NCBI RefSeq assembly: GCF_933775445.1
Contig: NC_065875.1
Location: 17,793,555-17,857,554, forward strand
From: Argentina anserina
Lineage: Eukaryota > Streptophyta > Magnoliopsida > Rosales > Rosaceae
Length of the DNA stretch: 64,000 nucleotides
Direction: 5' to 3'
Shown: positions 12,564 through 24,290 of the stretch, piece by piece
Numbering within the stretch: position 1 is the first letter of the stretch
Layout of the letters: each line of letters opens with the position of its first letter
Translations under genes and position numbers: made by a program
The notes under the pieces: generated by a model
What the model was told of the DNA's origin: nothing
Databases searched by the model: none
The model's input: only the letters and a program-made list of their open reading frames with translations

Positions 12564-13033
12564 GTACACATTTATTTTTAATTTTCTATTAATTAATTTG
12601 AAGTGTATTCTTGATTCTTAAAAGTCCATCATTTTATGTAATTCGGTTTCTTATGAAGGATAGTTTTGGTAAAACACATTAGTAAAACATTTGTATTTTA
12701 CATAATTGTCATTTTGTCTGTGTGAGGATAAAGTTAGAGAATGGTAAAATTAGTAGTTCATAGTGAAGCTTTTAGGTGCTGCCTTTATAGTAGTTTATAT
12801 ATAAATCAATAACATATTTTGAAAAAAAATAAAAAAAAATATTTATAATGACAATACAGCCCCTCAAATGCATGACATGTAACTTAAAATTGGATGAAAA
12901 ACATTAAAATTAACGGATATGGTGCAAATCGGCAATTTTTATCAAGTTTAGGAGGTAAATTGACTTAAATGCAAGTTCGGGGTGCAAACTGATAATTATG
13001 TCCAAATTTGGGGTGCATATTGACATTTTTACC
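12183..13033. mobile_element. Non-autonomous Mutator-like MITE (851 bp)
   Basis: It is flanked by the 9-bp duplication TAAAATATA at 12174-12182 and 13034-13042. The terminal inverted repeats run for over 100 bases. The left begins GACAAAATTG, and the complement of the right begins GGTAAAAATGTC. Both continue through shared phrases such as GTCAATTTACCTCCTAAACTTG and end near TCCGTTAA. A 9-bp duplication with long inverted repeats fits Mutator-like elements. No transposase is encoded. A (TA)n run lies inside at about 12528-12556. Confidence 0.8.
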
Positions 13034-13042
13034 TAAAATATA

Positions 13043-14289
13043 TAACAACAAATAAAATCTACTTTATTTTTATTTTTACACAATAACTCGTGCGATAAAT
13101 AAACACGTGCATATCACGGAAACGAGTCTAGTTTATATAATAGGTACAAATGTAGGGTGTGCTTGAACCAAGAGAACAAAATATCACATACTACAATTGT
13201 CAATAGCATCACATAATGAATTTTCAGGAGGGAGCAAATGGACAATACATTTTCAGATTTTTCAAAAATCTGAAAAGTTATCTAGATTTATAATATTTAT
13301 GAAAAAATTAGTATAGTACTGAGTTTAAAAAGTGGATTGAGCTTATGTTTGAAGATTACCCACAAACATGGTGTTTTGAGAGCTAAGGAAACATTCCGAT
13401 CCAAACCCGACATTCAACAGCAAACTGCCTTTGCTAACAAGCTTAAAGGTATTCACACCACCCACCATACTGAAAGATTATTATGTTTCTTGAATGCATC
13501 ATATCAATTGATCAAATCTGCCTCAATTGTAATTATGATAATGAAACACAAGTAATGAAGATTGAATATGAGACATTTCATGTTTGCAGCATACTCAACA
13601 TAACTTTTTTTATATAATTAATAAAAGATTAGGCTAATATCTCGAAGATAGACAATATAGAAGTCAAGTCTCACCCTCAGAGCAGAAGGTGAATTAGGAT
13701 CCACCGCACTCTGGGAGCCCAACCCCGTTTCCCTTCTTTAAATTTCAACTCAACAGTACGTACGAAGTATACAACATCGTGTAATATATAATTAACACTT
13801 TTACAATATATCTATTAATCTACTCGTGCAGTTCAATTATCCCATCATAAGACGTGATATGTAACATAATAAAAACTACATTGATAGATGCAGCCTAAAA
13901 AATGTGGAATAATAATCATAGTTTGAAATGAACGTACTGCACTACGTACAAGCTAGTTAAATTTGGAGGCAACAAACTAATTTCAGTCCACTTCAACATT
14001 TATATGAACCAAAAATTCATGTTCAATCAATTACTTTATTGGTGCAAATTAACTCCATATAATGCAATCATGAATTAATTTATTGATGGAAGTGTCGGGT
14101 CAACAAAGCATCCTATCATTAGTCGCCAGCATGTGGTTTCAACGCAGAATTGCTTTTGATCAGCTTCAACTTAACATCAGAAGTGTTCATCGACAAAACT
14201 TAACATCAGGTGTGTGCTACCCAAGCATATTATGTTTCATCTTTATACAGATAATGACTGCACTTAACCACTTAGCACCCTATAGTAAT
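13043..14289. other. Intergenic AT-rich DNA
   Basis: A 72-codon frame at 13337-13555 matches nothing I recognise. I see no other structure. Confidence 0.3.
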
Positions 14290-14298
14290 TAGTAATTT

Positions 14299-16089
14299 GG
14301 AATCGATTTTGCTCACCCCCAGCCCCTGGGGGGTCATATTACCAACTCAATGAATGATGCCATTTATGGTAACCAAAACCAAAGAGTAACTATAGTTAAA
14401 CTTCAATAAAAAACTATTTATTTAATACTTCTTTCATTCCCTGTCTTCTCACCCCCACCCCACCGCACTCCAACAATACACCGATTAATCTCTCTCATCT
14501 CCCAAAATTTTGTTTTACATTCACTTTCTTTTTCTCAAGACCATCTAGATACAGTTCAAAGCAGCTATGCTAGTATTCAAATCAAATTAAGTATAATTGA
14601 CAAGTATCATAGAAATTTAATCTCTAATTTATTATTTATTCTCTCATATTCATAGACACTCACCTAACTTATACAGGTAAATGATCTATAGTCTATGCTC
14701 ATCATTTCCTAAACTAATCAAATCATTTATATATATATATATATATAATTTGATCTATGAGAATATTCTAAGTCAAATAATATATATTCAAAGCAGCTGT
14801 GGTAGTATTCAAATCAAATTAAATCAAGTATAATTGACAAGCATCATATAAATTTAATCCCTAATCTATAATTTATTCTCTCATATCCATATTCATAAAC
14901 ACTCACATAACTTATATAGGTAAATGATCTATAGTCTATGCCCAAATATTTTCTTAAACTAATTATAGACTATAAGTTATGTGAGTGTCCATAAATATGA
15001 AGATGAGAAAATAAATTGTAAATTAAGAATTAAATTTATATAATGCTTGTTAATTATACTTAATTTAATTTGATTTGAATACTACCACAATTGCTTTAAA
15101 TTATATATGGCGGTCTTGAGAAGAAGAAGAAGGTGAATGTAAAACAAAGTTTTGGGAGATATGAGAGATGGGTAAATTCCTCCTATAGTACCTGATGTTT
15201 GGCTACTTAGACAATTTGATACATGATGTATGAAAGTGGACAATTTGGTACCTAAAGTTCTCAAATTTAGGCCATTTTGGTACTTATGTCAATTTTGACC
15301 ATATTTTCAGGGTTACTTCCGTCATTCTATCTCTATTTTACTTCATTTTTTCATAATACCTCCAAATTGTCTCTAAATTATCACTAAAAATTTGATAACT
15401 CATCCACTTAGTATCTGTGATGATTTACGTATATAAGTTTTCATAATGTAGCTATCAATCTAAATTAATTTTAATTATAAGTAATTAAAAAATATTTTAA
15501 AAAAAAATTACAATTGCATAAAGGAAATTTATTTCCTTTGCATAAAATAATTAGGATACAATAAGTATATTAAGAAAAAAAATTATTTTCAATATATGGG
15601 AAGTAGATGCTGAGTGGAGTAGATATATCAATTTAATTATCTCCAAAGAGAGGCAGTTATAGGAAAAAATGAAGAAAAATGTGAATTTAATTAGTTTAGG
15701 GCCAGAATGACGAAAATAACTCTAAAAATATGATCAAAATTGATAGAGGTACCAAAATTGCTTACAAATGAGAACTTCAGGTACCAAATTGTCCGTTTTC
15801 ATACATCAGGTACCAAATTGTCCGAGTAGCCATACTACTTAAGTATCATATGAGGAATTAACTCATGAGAGATTGATAGGTATGGGTGTATAGTTGTAGA
15901 ATCTAGCTAGGGGCGTATTGTTGCAGTGCCGTGGGGTGAGGCTGAGAAAGACATGGAATGAGAGAAGAAGGAAACAAATAGTTTTTTTTTTAAACTATAG
16001 TTACTCCTTGGTTTTGGTTACCATACGTGGCAGCTATTCATTGAGTTGGTACTATGACCCCTAGGGGCTGGGTGAGCAAATTCGATTCC
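14299..16089. mobile_element. Mutator-like MITE with long inverted repeats, carrying a second element
   Basis: It is flanked by the 9-bp duplication TAGTAATTT at 14290-14298 and 16090-16098. The left end begins GGAATCGATTTTGCTCACC, and the right end ends with its inverse GGTGAGCAAATTCGATTCC with small differences. Inverted similarity continues for well over 100 bases (the ACCAACTCAATGAATG region and the GTTACCATA/GGTTTTGG region). The interior holds two direct copies (about 14560-14700 and 14790-14940) and one inverted copy (about 14950-15110) of an AT-rich unit that includes AGTATTCAAATCAAATTAA. The element was about 1.09 kb before a 695-bp insertion. Confidence 0.85.
15170..15864. mobile_element. 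Second Mutator-like MITE nested in the first (695 bp)
   Basis: It is flanked by the 9-bp duplication ATGAGAGAT at 15161-15169 and 15865-15873. The ends are GGGTAAATTCCTC and, read from the other side, GAGTTAATTCCTC. The inverted repeats extend inward through GGCTACT(T/C)(A/G)GACAATTTG and TTTGGTACC phrases for over 150 bases. No coding capacity is visible. It inserted after the outer element was already in place. Confidence 0.85.
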
Positions 16090-18117
16090 TAGTAATTTGC
16101 CTTACGAACACAAAAGCAAAGATTAATCGGTATGGCACTTTAATCAGTGACCACTATAAGGTATTTTGCATAAAGAAACATATTGTAATTTTATAAAAGA
16201 TAATGAGTTACTTATATACGTACATTCACCTTGCGCCTGTATATTGAGTTATTATCAATGAGTTGCATGCGAATCTACATGATATTACTTGATAATTATA
16301 CGTACGTGAGTTTAATTATTACTAAATCCTAATTAAACTCTAAATTCTAATACTACAACTATGCTCGCATCTCTTACATCGTATTAATACAAAACATAAA
16401 CCTTGTCTTGACTTCGAATATACTATGTTTCTTGTAATGCAAGATGGCAAAGAATCTAAAACATTGTGGAACGCATGAGAGGAAAATCATTAGTTGCATG
16501 TTACCGTTCAAGGCATAGTCCAACACCATAGATCGATCTGATATTTTGTTACACAAATATATCACACCTTTACTTGTTGACGATGTAAGCATGCAACCAA
16601 CCTAGCTTCCCCATCGAAACCCTTTCTATGTATATTTCCATCATATTGTATATATTATATATCATATGCTTTATTCATCCATATAGGTGGACTGTTCGTC
16701 ATGTGAGTACAACAAAAGCCAGAATAAAAAGAAAAGGACATGCATTTGAAAATGGTATTAGTTTCGTAATGTAGTTTGCTTCTAAAGCTATTAGACCACA
16801 TGGAGGGGCCGTGGCCTTTGTCCATTAAACCAATAAATTTTAAAGTGAAGAAAAGAGCAAAAGAAAAGGTAGGTAGTCTCTCATCGTGTTTAGATCGCTA
16901 TGGATAGCCCCATATGCTCACCACTATTAGGGTTTTGAGAGAGAGAGAGAGAGAGAGAGAAAAGCAGCTAGATTTCATATATGATCCAACAAAATGTTTT
17001 AGTGCAGCACAGTAAGGTTGTCTTCTTCAAACGCAGACGAGCTCTGCTATAATTTGAAGGAAAAATTACGGTTTCCGAGTTCATAACAAAAATAGTCTCT
17101 CCCATATTGGACATGCAATACGATTAATCATGAATCCAGTTGTATAATCATGGATTCCCTTATCCATGTTAATATATTCGAGCTAGCTAGGTAGTTAGGG
17201 TGTTGGAATCGGGTGCGGATTGATGTAAAAGAAGAACTAAAATCTTCTGGCTATATAGCCTTTTTTGACGTGAATGAGTAGTTTATTACTAAATTTAAGT
17301 TTTTTTTAAGGAGGTAGATAGTGCTAAAATCATAGAAATATCAGAAATAGTGACTGCAATTATTATATATCGAGGGAAATTTCAAAGCTAGCTATGGCTT
17401 GTAGGTTTGTCTTTTATGCCACGACATATATTGAACAGATCGAACATAAGTACGTGGAAGAGCAGCCGAGCAGGTGTATTTCCCTATAGCTTCTATGCCA
17501 AATTAATTATCTTCGTGAAGAAGATTATACAAGTCTCTCCTGCTCTCCTTTTGATTACCAATTTGTTTTTCAATTATTATCTCGATCTCAACTTCTTGAT
17601 GAAGAGAAAGGGTACGTAATTTTTACTGGATCTGATTTCTCAGAATCTCATATAACCGAACACATATAGGGCTGAGTTCGGTACATTACCAATTCATTTT
17701 TGTCATTATCATTTACCAACTAATTGTAATTAGTACTAAGAAAATTTGTACTATTACTGACCACTTAAGCTTTTGTACAAAGTTTTTAGTATACCGATAT
17801 TTTCAGTTGGTAATAGGCTTCTACCAAGATATGATATAGGCCTAATTAAGTTTAAGGCCCAGACCAATTTCTTTGCTGACAAAAGAAAGTTAAACAAACT
17901 TCATAGTTCATAGTTGAATTTTGGACAGAGCTATTTAATATAACAATATCCCTCAAATGCTAATGCGATTACATAGTATTGTCCAACACTCCAACATCAT
18001 AACATGAACAAATTAACAAATTCAAGGACTGATACAAAATAGCAACATTGATGACTTCAATCTCCTCTTGTGTTAGACATTGATTTGGACTGAACTGGAG
18101 CTTTAGACATTGGTTTT

Positions 18118-18690
18118 CTAAATATATATACTGATCACATCAGCTGGTGTCGATCAACCATATTTCGAACTGGAGTTGTCGATCGCCGAAGTGTCTACTA
18201 ATGTATCATAACCTTTATATTATGTTTATAATAAAACCATCGCATTATGAAGTGACTATATGAAGGAAACTTTTCGGAATCGATCGATACCATCCAATGT
18301 GAACAGTATATATATTTAGTGACAATTTTTAAATTTCATTTGATTCGGACCTCGTTTGATCGTCAGAATTTTCAGTAAAGCAAAAACACCACTAATGTGC
18401 CCTAAGGGATGACTCATTACCAAGATACGAATGTCGAAAGCTGTTTACATATTTAAAATCACCTAATTTCTAATTTTTGTCACCAATCGTGCTGGTCGCA
18501 ACAAGGAAACTCATTTAGCAAAGTCCCGGTCAATGAGATTTTATTATGTCAAAACGCCTCTTTTTTGGTTAACCGTAGGTACATATGGTCAAACTATGTT
18601 CAAAATGGACAAAATTTTTACAGGGTCCCCAAATACATATATCAATCACATCTATCGGTATCGATCGACAATATTTCAAAATTAGAATTT
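18118..18690. repeat. Pair of diverged direct repeats
   Basis: About 60 bases at 18118-18178 and at 18629-18690 share the order AAATA(T/C)ATATA, ATCACATC, GGT(G/A)TCGATC(A/G)AC and ATATTTC, at roughly 70 percent identity by eye. They may mark the ends or an internal repeat of an old element. No target duplication was found. Confidence 0.35.
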
Positions 18691-19351
18691 ATTTGTGATT
18701 TTTTAAAGAATATTTTCTAATAATTCTTTTATTATTTCAAACCCTTAAATAAAAGTATTATGTTTTTTTTTCTAATACAAGCCCGCAAGGCCGTTGACGA
18801 GCCTTAATTTGAGATATATCAACGACTAAGATCAATATATGTAATAATAAATTTAAAAATAAATAATTAAAAATTAAAAACTGTAATACTAACTTTCACC
18901 ACAACCATTACCATTACCGTCCCAACTTAGAGAAATCGGTTCAGTACTACCGTACCGAAATTTCAATAACCGAAATACTTGATAACTAATTTATTTAGTT
19001 CGGTTAATAAAGCTTAGTTCGGTTTTATTTGGTTCATTTTTCCACCCCTAAACACATGCACACAAGAGCTGAGAGATGAAGTTATAAGCCATCACATGTA
19101 GCCATTTCTGGATCTAGCTGATTCTAAATCTGATGGAGAAGTGTCTGTATCATGTCGGTGTTAACTCCTCGTTATCCAAAATGGCCGGCTGACCGGAGTG
19201 ACCGGCTCTATTACCAGATTGTATTGTTGTTGCCCTAGAATAGTACAAGACTACAAGCACGGAGGAAACAAAAATCATGGTAAATATATCAGATAAGTTA
19301 TTACTGGGGGATCAAGTAGGGGTTCCTGGCAGTACGTAGTTACGTACCACT

Positions 19352-19353
<2 letters not shown>

Positions 19354-19401
<48 letters not shown>
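19354..19401. repeat. (TA)n microsatellite
   Basis: A pure AT dinucleotide run of 48 bases. Confidence 0.95.
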
Positions 19402-19405
<4 letters not shown>

Positions 19406-19795
19406 CCAATCAGTCGCTGCCAATCAGTCGCTGCGGACTTTAATTTGGCAACCTTAATTGCTCATTAGTAACTTATTGAAGTAAAACGAATTAGCCAGCA
19501 GTCGACGAAGTTTAGAGCTCTGCAATATATAAGCGAGTAAACCCAGTATATAGGGTTGACGAACACCAGACAGCAGCAACGTTGCAATTGAGGAGTATTT
19601 ATAGTTTATAGGGTGCATCCAAAGAGTAAGTACGTACTAAATTACTTTAATCCCAATCATTTTAGGCTTTTAGCCATCAATTCATCATTCGTACAATCAT
19701 ACGTATGTAATAAGCGTAAGGAGGAGCTGCAGCACGCTGTTCCTCCGGTGATCGAGAATGCATCACAACGACACATCCATCCTCAATTAGAAAAA

Positions 19796-19798
<3 letters not shown>

Positions 19799-19838
<40 letters not shown>
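19799..19838. repeat. (TA)n microsatellite
   Basis: A pure AT dinucleotide run of about 40 bases. Confidence 0.95.
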
Positions 19839-19839
<1 letters not shown>

Positions 19840-20745
19840 CGTACTTCAGCTGATGAGCAGCTAAAACGATCGATGTTACAGCTTACAACTAGCTAGAAGC
19901 TAGAAGCGTGCATAAACGCCGTCCCCAATATATTGTTACTGTACGGTTTCATTTCGAGTATAAATAGTTTGTTTGGAATTATCAAGATATGTAAAATGGT
20001 AAATTTATTCCTCATGTTGCACAATTTATGATCGTGGTCATATGCATGTATAGAGCCTGCATGGATATATATGTCGACGTCATGAGAGATTATCAGTAGC
20101 AGTGATGGTCTCGGATCTAAAGATAATCAATATTGTAGTGTGACTAGTGTCTGATGATTGATAAACAAATTGTTTATCTTATAGGTACAGGAAACAAAGT
20201 CGGTGTGGTTAGCCAAAGTTTACTTTAAGTTGGCCTCATAAATATAGACGTACGTACTGTAATATTGATTATTGACCTAAGGGATTACGCACAGTGACGA
20301 ATTGAACTTAGAGTGATGCTGATGGCAAGACAGGCAAGTAACTGGCAACTTTGCTTCTTTGCTTATTCATTTTCTGGACTGGAATTCCATTTATAGTGAA
20401 AAAGGAAAACTGGAAAAGCAAACTAGTAATTGATCTAATTCATCTGCAGCCAAGCCAATTCAGTAGCAACTATGCCCGTCTAAAATACTGCTGAAGTTGG
20501 AAGTTGGCTGGAACACAACTATATGATATATGTATATGATGTTAGAAAGAGAAACTTGATGTTGGGCTTGTATTCCTTGTAACATCGATGATGAGAAAAG
20601 TATAATCATCTTCCACTGTTTGTAGATTGGGTAACTTTAAGTTTGTTGTCCACAAGGCATCTTCTTAAAGAACCGAAGCAAAGCCAATAATTATAGCATA
20701 TTGCAGTGATTGCACCAGCTGAAAATCTGCAATATGATTGTGTAT

Positions 20746-21170
20746 TGTTAAAACCACCCCTGAACGGGGTGATCTTCAGCTTAATTTGGAAACCCGACAG
20801 GCAGACAGACCGGCCCGGAAACCCTTCTACTTGCTCGGGTATTGCCATTGGCGCCACCCACGGTGGCTTCCATTCAGAGATGGATGCAGTGTACTAGCAC
20901 ACATTCCCACATCGAGGGAAAGGCCAGGGACATTCCCCAATGCACCTATAAATTAGATGCTGAAACTACCTAAAAGATGTAATGTATTCATGAGTCCTTA
21001 ATACTCGAACTTATTCCGCACTGGATACTAACTTAAGTTCGAAGGGTCAAAGGTCAGCGCACCACTAACCCTTTATCTTTGACTTGTGTTGTGTGCAGGT
21101 CCCACTGAGCTGACACACTGGAATATAAAGCTACGAGAAGCTCGATCCCCCAGATTTAGCTCTTGTAACA
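20746..21170 (+). repeat. 5' LTR of the Tat-type element
   Basis: It is 425 bp, begins TGTTAAAACCACCCC and ends GCTCTTGTAACA. It aligns throughout with 29270-29670. Shared phrases include ACATTCCCCAATGCAC, CTTGTGTTGTGTGCAGGT and AGCTGACACAC. Confidence 0.85.
20904..20955 (+). promoter_or_regulatory. LTR promoter: USE-like element and TATA box
   Basis: TTCCCACATCG at 20904-20914 matches 10 of 11 positions of the plant snRNA upstream sequence element RTCCCACATCG. A TATAAATTA starts at 20947, 32 bases further on. The other LTR has the same layout, with a decayed first motif (TTCCCTTATCG) and TATAAATAG. Confidence 0.4.
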
Positions 21171-21424
21171 TTTAGCGCTAGAAAGAGGGTCATCGTCAGT
21201 AAGACTTCCAGGTTAACACAAAAAGTTGATTCCGAACAAACAAGAGAACCCATCGTCACCTCGCCAGTCCCCTCCCTGAGAGGCGGACACATCGCTTTCG
21301 CTAAGATTGTTCCCTGATCCTGAACACGGGGCCGGGTTATTCCCCGACTCCTAGACCACGGCTGGGGGGTCGTCCCAAGTACCTTTCACGGATCCCTAGG
21401 CCGCGCTAGAATTGACACTCCAAG
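21171..21424 (+). pseudogene. 5' leader and start of a gag-like region, Tat-type element
   Basis: It directly follows the 5' LTR. If the solo LTR at 21430-23960 and one copy of its ACTAT duplication are ignored, the frame ending ELTLQDY joins KRLQVEMELKARL at 23961 onward. This reads like the charged start of a gag or coiled-coil region. Several stops are present. Confidence 0.4.
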
Positions 21425-21429
21425 ACTAT

Positions 21430-23960
21430 TGTAATACTCAAGATTTCTAATCTCGATTACCGACACATTAGGAATAATTAATTGATATTTAGCTTAAATG
21501 TCAAGTTTGTAGTTTAATACGTCGTTATTATACTACACGTTGCCATGAGCTTTGAAATGTCTTCGGAATATTTTTCCGACGCTCGGTTTTGTTTTTACGA
21601 TTTTCTAAAAAATTGTATTTAATTTTAAAAAATGTTTTCTGAAAATTTTAAAATCGCTTTGGGTTTTAAATTTGGGCCTGGGAAAAAGCCCTAAACTCTT
21701 TCTCTTAAAAAAAAAACTTGACCTGGGCCCGAATTCTTTTCTTATTAACTTACCTCACCTTCTTCTCTTCTTCTTCTTCTTTTCTCAACAACACAGAGAC
21801 CATTCGGTCTTTCTCTTCTCCTCGCGCCGCCTCAACGACAACGATTCGGCAACATGCAACCTCACCCTCTAGTTCTCCTCTCCTTCCTCTACAAAACTAT
21901 GTATATGGATGACTACTCCTAGGTGTTTCTACCTCAAATCGAAACTGGAGGCAGTGATGTTCAAATCGGAGAATTCTGATGGAACTCAGAGCTACAACGA
22001 GCTTTTGTAGCTTCTATGGGTAAGTGGAAACCTCCTTTCAAAGACCCAGTCCAATTCTCCTTTTAATTTCGTTGATTTTGGGCTAATCCTCTTTTCTTCC
22101 TTTTCCTGTTCTTCATCGCCATGGCATCAGCGACGAGGTTCTCCTTCTGTTTAGCAATTTCATGGGTTCTGGCAAGCCATTTAACCTCATATTGGTAAGC
22201 CAACCTCAATTTCCTTTTTGATCATGTTCTTCCTTCAAATTCCATCGAATTGGGACGTAGCCCTCTCTTCCTTTCTCTATCCATTTCTACTTTGACGTCC
22301 ACAACTCCTTAAGGATCGTCAAGGTAGCGAACACGTTCTTTTTCTTATGTATTTGTATAATTGGATGTGTTGTCTGTTGGAGAAGCTATTGTTTGTACTG
22401 CATGTTTGTTGGGTTGAGATCTGAGTTAGTTTTTGGAGGCCAGATTTGTGATCAGAGACAATGGGGTGAATTCCCCTGGTTTTACCTTTTTACTATAGTT
22501 ATTTTCTGTTTTTACCATAAAGTGAAATTATTAAAATGCCCCTGGCAGAAAATAAAAAATTTACTATTTACTTTTAATGTTTTATCCTAAGTTACCTTTT
22601 TACCATTTATTAAATAATTTTAATGATTTTACTTTTTTAACCAAGGTAACTTAGTAAAATTATAATTTAAACTTGCAACAATTAAACGTAACTTTTAGTT
22701 ATGACTAATGTTAGTTCCGATTCTCGTCTGGTTCGAGAATTATTTAACTTAGAAATGTGTCAGTATAATAAATAAGTCGTTGATATAATTCTGAGTAACT
22801 TTTATATCCATAAAGTATGTTTAGTATCAATCGACTATTGAAGTTGGATTATTTTCGAGTTTTCCGATAATTGGTCAACATGGTCAAACCAGGGAATACT
22901 TGGTCAAAGAAAATTCAAAGGTTGATTTTCATGATCAAACTAGGAAAAGGATCGAGTCAACTTATCTACGATATTCGAGTTGAAATTGACTTTTTATATG
23001 GTTCATAAATTCATAGTTGATACTACGAAATCGAGCAGTTGAGCAACAACAATAGCTATTTCTATTGATTTGGATAACGGCTGGGATTCTGCATATCATT
23101 CTAGATAGGGGAGCTAACCAATACAAGTAGCTGTTGTTGTTGCTCAACTGCTCGATGTCGATGATCGTGAACCTCCGGAGGGGCAATGCCCTACTTATTA
23201 TTGCATCCATTATATTCTATACTATTGAAGACATTACGTTTAAATGGACACTCTCACTACTTTTTTATTATAACAAATGTGTAGTTGGCCTCAACTATTT
23301 AATTGTTAGGATCGGTCGAGCATTGCTTGAAGTTGAATTCACCTTACCCTACCTTTGGAGCTCCACAAACTATTTTAGCATGATTGTATCCCAAACTTGC
23401 ATTATTTTAATAAAATGGTTTTACTCTGAGTACTCAAACCTCAATGTTTTATAAAACTTATCCTTACTTGATTTTCAAACCTCATGGGCGGGTTGGCCCC
23501 TAGTGGGTAAGCGAGGACAACGCTCACCCCTATTTTAGTTCATTTGCAGGTTCGATTGTGAATCTGGAGCTAGGAGCCTCATTTGAGAATTAGCGTTCGT
23601 GTTCACCCTTATGCATCTCATTCTCATGTTTTGTACAAATGTTTTCGAGTAAAGTTTCTCCGAGGTCTCATTCTTAGTATTTTGCAACTTTTTATTTAGT
23701 TTTTGGGTTGTCAAATATATTTAGTATTGGGCTGGTGACACTAACGCTACCTTCTGCATTCCTTGTTGTATAAATTTATTTATTTTCACGGAAATGTAAA
23801 GTATTATCATTTATTTTCTGAACGTGTTTGTCTTGTTGAAAAATTTTATTCACTTATTCACGTTAGTAAGTGTCTAAGCGAAACTCAATCACTTTGTTCG
23901 CTGACAAATTTCTGTTTTAATCTTAATATACTAACCATGTTCCAATCTAGGATGTGACAA
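21430..23960. mobile_element. Solo LTR of a Tekay/Del-like gypsy element (2531 bp)
   Basis: It begins TGTAATACTC, ends GGATGTGACA, and is flanked by the perfect 5-bp duplication ACTAT at 21425-21429 and 23961-23965. The start resembles the LTR at 57527 read on the minus strand (TGTAATACCCG). The layout (the TTCCGACGCTCGG phrase, a pyrimidine-rich CTTCTTCTTCT leader, gene-like GC-rich DNA, then a long AT-rich tail) resembles the LTR-like stretch at 48418-50685. Apparent reading frames inside are LTR sequence. Confidence 0.85.
23030..23156. repeat. Inverted repeat with a 28-bp stem inside the solo LTR
   Basis: The arms at 23030-23057 and 23129-23156 (core CGAGCAGTTGAGCAACAACA) pair with one mismatch around a 71-base loop. 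The stem is much better conserved than its AT-rich surroundings. Confidence 0.7.
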
Positions 23961-24290
23961 CTATAAGAGACTCCAAGTTGAGATGGAGTTGAAGGCCAGA
24001 CTACGCGTACCGCCCTCACACGCTCAGCAGCGCTGGAAAAAGAACAATAGCTCATCCGGACCACCTTTGAAGGCCGCATAAGTGCGGACAAAGCCCTTGA
24101 AGCAGCGCGACAACGATTCCGCACCCCGGATACACGGGCGCTGATCGCGACAGAGACGTCATCAGCCCCGCAGCGTTCGGGACCACAACCGAAGATGGTG
24201 CTAGTCATCGAGCCTCTAATCAATCCTATGTTGGAAGCCCCCTCCCCCGGTATGTAGAACTGGAAGCACGAGATCAAGATATGTGATAGG
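23961..24290 (+). pseudogene. Gag-like remnant of the Tat-type element, right part
   Basis: This GC-rich stretch stands out against AT-rich DNA on both sides. It resumes the frame broken by the solo LTR (KRLQVEMELKARL and APPSHAQQRWKK-like charged sequence) and then meets stops. It breaks off near ATCAAGATATG, where another insertion begins. Confidence 0.45.

Larger units (their letters stand above)
16099..20740. other. Intergenic AT-rich DNA with microsatellites
   Basis: This 4.6-kb stretch has no supported gene. It contains a (GA)12 run at about 16937-16960 and (TA)n runs at 19354-19401 and 19799-19838. It also contains a diverged pair of direct repeats at about 18118 and 18629. Plant promoter-like AT-rich patches occur, but no exon chain or conserved domain follows them. 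Confidence 0.4.

Noticed and set aside
23134..23454. A 106-codon hydrophobic frame
   Set aside because: It lies within the solo LTR at 21430-23960 and has no family resemblance.
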